From NCBI GenBank assembly GCA_016871675.1, contig VHCN01000014.1, positions 1 through 64,000 on the forward strand: DNA of 64,000 nucleotides, given 5' to 3'. The stretch comes from Verrucomicrobiota bacterium. Lineage in GTDB: Bacteria; Verrucomicrobiota; Verrucomicrobiia; Limisphaerales; VHCN01. Below, in pieces: positions 61,579 through 64,000 of this stretch; position 1 is the stretch's first letter; every line of letters begins with the position of its first letter. The notes beneath the pieces are model-generated. The model had not been told where the DNA came from and searched no databases. It worked only from the letters and a program-made list of their open reading frames with translations. The translations under genes and the position numbers were made by a program.

Positions 61579-63009
61579 ATGCCGCAGGAATTCAGGCTCA
61601 TTTTGAAGCACGCCGACCAGCCGGGTTACACGCCCGACCTCGACTGCTACCTGCGCCACGGCGGTTACGAGACGCTGCGCAAGGCACTCGCGCTCCCGCC
61701 TCGCGTGGTCGGCGACGGGAAGAAAATCTCACCGCAGGAGCTCGTCCGCGAGGAAGTGAAGCTCTCCGGCCTGCGCGGCCGAGGCGGCGCTGGATTCAGC
61801 GCGGGCATCAAGTGGTCGCTCGTGGACCGCAAGTCTGGCAAGCCCATCTATCTAATCTGCAACGCCGACGAATCCGAGCCCGGCACGTTTAAGGACCGCC
61901 AAATCATTCACAAAGACCCGCACCAGCTCCTCGAGGGGATGATCATCTCCTGCTGGGCGAACGACGTGAAGCTCGCCTACATTTACATCCGCGGCGAGAT
62001 GCCGCAGGGCGCGAAGCTGCTCAACAAGGCCCTTGCCGAGGCGCGCGCGCAGCACTTCCTCGGCAAGAACATCCTCGGCACCGGCTACGACCTGGAGATT
62101 TACGTTCACCGCGGCGCGGGCGCTTACATCTGCGGTGAGGAAACCGGCCTCATCGAGTCGCTCGAAGGCAAACGCGCCTACCCGCGCATCAAGCCGCCGT
62201 ATTTCCCCGCCGTGCTCGGCCTCTACATGTGCCCGACCATCGTGAACAACGTGGAGACGCTCTGCCACGTGAAGCACATCGTCGCGATGGGCGGTGCGGA
62301 TTACGCCAAGCTGGGCACGCCCAACAACACCGGCACGCGCATCGTCAGCCTGAGCGGCGACGTGAAACGCCCCGGCTACTTTGAAATCGAAGTCGGCAAG
62401 GTCACGCTCGGAGAACTGATCTTCCACGAAAACTTCGGCGGCGGGCTGCGGGCGGGCCGTTCGTTGAGGGCCATCATTCCCGGCGGCTCCTCGGCCAAGG
62501 TTTTGAAAGCCGGCGAACAGTTCAAACTCAAGCGCAAGGGGCCCGACGGCCAGATGACCTCGGTTGAAACCGACCTGCTCGACCTGCCCTACGACTTCGA
62601 CTCGCTTGCCGCCGCGGGCACGATGTCCGGCTCCGGCGCGATCATCGTGCTGGACGACAGCCGCGACGTGGTCGAATGCCTCGCGAACGTCGCCGAGTTC
62701 TACGCGCATGAGAGCTGCGGCCAGTGCACGCCCTGCCGCGAGGGCGCGCTGTGGATGAGCAAGGCGCTGCACCGCCTCACGCACGGACACGGACGCCGCG
62801 CGGACGCCGACTACTTGCTCCACATCGCGCAGAACATCCAGGGCCGCACCATCTGCGCCTTTGGCGAAGCCTGCGCGTGGCCGGTGTTGAGCTTCGTGAA
62901 GAAGTTCAGGGAGGACTTCGAAGCGCGCGGCGCGGCGGATGAGGCGAAGGCGAAAGGCGCCGGGCCGACAAGTGGGATGAAGATGGCTGCGGGCCCCGGG
63001 AGAGAGTGA
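61579..63009 (+). CDS. nuoF: NADH-quinone oxidoreductase subunit F
   Basis: A 476-residue NADH-binding flavoprotein subunit. GLRGRGGAGFSAG (about 64-76) and NADESEPGTFKDR bind NADH and FMN, and cluster N3 is held by Cys380, Cys383 and Cys386 (SCGQCTPCREG) and Cys426. A C-terminal tail after about residue 450 is Ala/Gly-rich. It follows an antisense tRNA and a gap of 128 bp after nuoE, yet the operon order is preserved. Confidence 0.96.
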   Translation: MPQEFRLILKHADQPGYTPDLDCYLRHGGYETLRKALALPPRVVGDGKKISPQELVREEVKLSGLRGRGGAGFSAGIKWSLVDRKSGKPIYLICNADESEPGTFKDRQIIHKDPHQLLEGMIISCWANDVKLAYIYIRGEMPQGAKLLNKALAEARAQHFLGKNILGTGYDLEIYVHRGAGAYICGEETGLIESLEGKRAYPRIKPPYFPAVLGLYMCPTIVNNVETLCHVKHIVAMGGADYAKLGTPNNTGTRIVSLSGDVKRPGYFEIEVGKVTLGELIFHENFGGGLRAGRSLRAIIPGGSSAKVLKAGEQFKLKRKGPDGQMTSVETDLLDLPYDFDSLAAAGTMSGSGAIIVLDDSRDVVECLANVAEFYAHESCGQCTPCREGALWMSKALHRLTHGHGRRADADYLLHIAQNIQGRTICAFGEACAWPVLSFVKKFREDFEARGAADEAKAKGAGPTSGMKMAAGPGRE

Positions 63010-63028
63010 ATAAATGTTGAACCACGAT

Positions 63029-63083
63029 GGCACGAAGGACACGAAGACCGGGGGAACTGGGTCTTCTTGGTGTCCTTCGTGCC
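63029..63083. repeat. Inverted repeat between nuoF and nuoG
   Basis: GGCACGAAGGACAC(...)GAAGACC pairs with GGTCTTC(...)GTGTCCTTCGTGCC around a 10-nt loop, with a 3-nt bulge; the arms are about 21 and 24 bases. The word CACGAAGGACACGAAG is, from memory, frequent as an intergenic repeat in verrucomicrobial genomes. It may form a hairpin in the nuo mRNA. Confidence 0.8.
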
Positions 63084-63099
63084 TTCGGGGTGAAAAGTG

Positions 63100-64000
63100 A
63101 TGCCACCGACAGCGACAACTGAATCAAAGCCGGCTCCACCCGTGGAGAAGCTCAAGATCAAGGTGGACGGACGCGAGGTCGAGGTGCCCAGGCTCATGCC
63201 CGACTGGCAGGGCAGGCTCGTGCCCACGACGATGCTGCAAGCCTGCCAGTTCGCGGGCGTCGATGTGCCGCATTATTGCTACCACCCGAAGCTGCCCGTC
63301 GCCGGCAACTGCCGCATGTGCCTCGTCGAGTTTGGCCTGCCCGCGATGGGCCCGGACCGCAAGCCGCTGCTCGACGAGGAGGGTTCGCCGAGAATCCAGA
63401 AGCAGGTGCTTCCCTATGAGCCGGCCACGCCGCGCGGCGCCATCGCGTGCGCGACGCCCATTTCGCCGGGCATGGAATTGTATCCGAGCTCACCCGCGAC
63501 GAAGCAGATGCGCGAGGCCGTGCTCGAATCGCTGCTCATCAACCACCCGCTCGACTGCCCCATCTGCGACCAGGCCGGCGAGTGCAAGCTCCAGGAATAC
63601 TCGGTCGAGCACGGGCAGGCCGCGGGCCGTTTCGTCGAAACGAAGGTTCACAAGCCAAAGGCCGTGGACCTCGGCCCGCGCATCGTCCTCGACGACGAGC
63701 GCTGCATCCTTTGCACGCGCTGCATCCGGTTCACGCGCGACATCGCCGGCGACGACGCGCTTGGCATCGTCAATCGCGGCAGCTACAACACCATCGCCGC
63801 GTGGAAGCCCGGCGCGTTCGACAACAACTACACCCTCAACACCGTGGACATCTGCCCGGTGGGCGCGCTCACGTCGAAGGACTTTCGTTTCCAGATGCGC
63901 GTGTGGTTTATGAAGGAGACCAAATCCATCTGCACCAGTTGCGCGACCGGGTGCAACATCGTCATCGGCTCGCGCGAGGAGAAGGTCCACCGCTACGAGC
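63100..64000 (+). CDS. nuoG: NADH-quinone oxidoreductase subunit G (partial, 5' part)
   Basis: At least 300 residues, continuing past the window end without a stop. After a loose N-terminal leader, a 2Fe-2S ferredoxin domain appears (HYCYHPKLPVAGNCRMC). Next come the His-Cys cluster (NHPLDCPICDQAGECKLQ), a 4Fe-4S region (CILCTRCIRFTRD and CPVGALT) and the start of the molybdopterin-oxidoreductase-like domain with CTSCATGCNIV, a CxxCxxxC site for an extra 4Fe-4S cluster that some but not all NuoG have. Confidence 0.95.
   Translation, partial: MPPTATTESKPAPPVEKLKIKVDGREVEVPRLMPDWQGRLVPTTMLQACQFAGVDVPHYCYHPKLPVAGNCRMCLVEFGLPAMGPDRKPLLDEEGSPRIQKQVLPYEPATPRGAIACATPISPGMELYPSSPATKQMREAVLESLLINHPLDCPICDQAGECKLQEYSVEHGQAAGRFVETKVHKPKAVDLGPRIVLDDERCILCTRCIRFTRDIAGDDALGIVNRGSYNTIAAWKPGAFDNNYTLNTVDICPVGALTSKDFRFQMRVWFMKETKSICTSCATGCNIVIGSREEKVHRYE

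Noticed and set aside
1-64000. Mobile elements: transposases, integrases, phage genes
   Set aside because: None of the recognised proteins carries a DDE, tyrosine recombinase or phage structural signature. The only mobile-like features are short hairpin repeats.

Overview
The window is GC-rich and gene-dense. It is best explained as a chromosomal segment of a verrucomicrobium, probably of the Pedosphaera/Limisphaera side of the phylum. This is inferred from gene content, not from a marker phylogeny. The pointers are several pseudopilin-like proteins with an N-terminal FTLIELLVV helix and a C-terminal H-X9-DG motif, a PVC-type dehydrogenase/HEAT/cytochrome c protein, a YdjY-domain protein, secreted PQQ-like and NHL propellers, and Gram-negative envelope genes (lpxA, TolC-like, porins). 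No phage, IS transposase, integrase, toxin-antitoxin or CRISPR array was recognised.

Layout. 1-5.4 kb: the tail of an unknown gene, an antisense remnant of a dimethylformamidase-like gene, an H-X9-DG pseudopilin, a secreted metallo-beta-lactamase-fold hydrolase, a PpiD/SurA-like chaperone and a LysE-type exporter. 5.5-9.9 kb: phosphatidylserine synthase, an exonuclease remnant, a 931-residue secreted protein of unknown function and a pilin-gene remnant. 9.9-15.4 kb: a tightly packed tripartite efflux operon (TolC-like, HlyD-like, ATPase, MacB-like permease). 15.6-20.4 kb: an ankyrin lipoprotein, then hisD-hisC-fcl. 20.5-23.7 kb: a zinc-ribbon Ser/Thr kinase, a YdjY protein, a secreted prenyltransferase-repeat protein and a 55-residue membrane protein, all on one strand. 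24-27.3 kb: grpE-dnaJ, rsmE and an unknown anchored protein. 27.4-33.3 kb: two tandem pseudopilin paralogues and the large PVC cytochrome, whose start lies in a duplicated palindromic repeat.

33.4-41 kb: a class V aminotransferase, a STAS protein, a ClC channel with CBS domains, and an overlapping operon of a cupredoxin, a transmembrane class III nucleotide cyclase and a beta-barrel. 41-49.7 kb: uvrC with an insertion, a PfkB kinase, clpS plus a DUF2017 gene, three secreted sugar or propeller proteins, and dnaN. 49.8-58.3 kb: cysteine desulfurase, an Lrp-like regulator, a GH31 glycosidase, a porin with a clear terminator, and hflX-radC-lpxA. 58.4-64 kb: a complex I operon, nuoBCDEFG, cut by the window end; it has a perfect CRP-type palindrome upstream and a tRNA-Gln inserted on the opposite strand between nuoE and nuoF.

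Recurring themes are ATGA-type stop/start overlaps within operons, dispersed hairpin repeats that sit between genes and sometimes inside reading frames (the PVC cytochrome, the clpS leader, possibly uvrC), and small remnants of decayed genes. The most system-like observations are the cupredoxin-cyclase-barrel operon and, separately, the CRP-type operator in front of complex I, which together suggest cAMP-type signalling linked to respiration.
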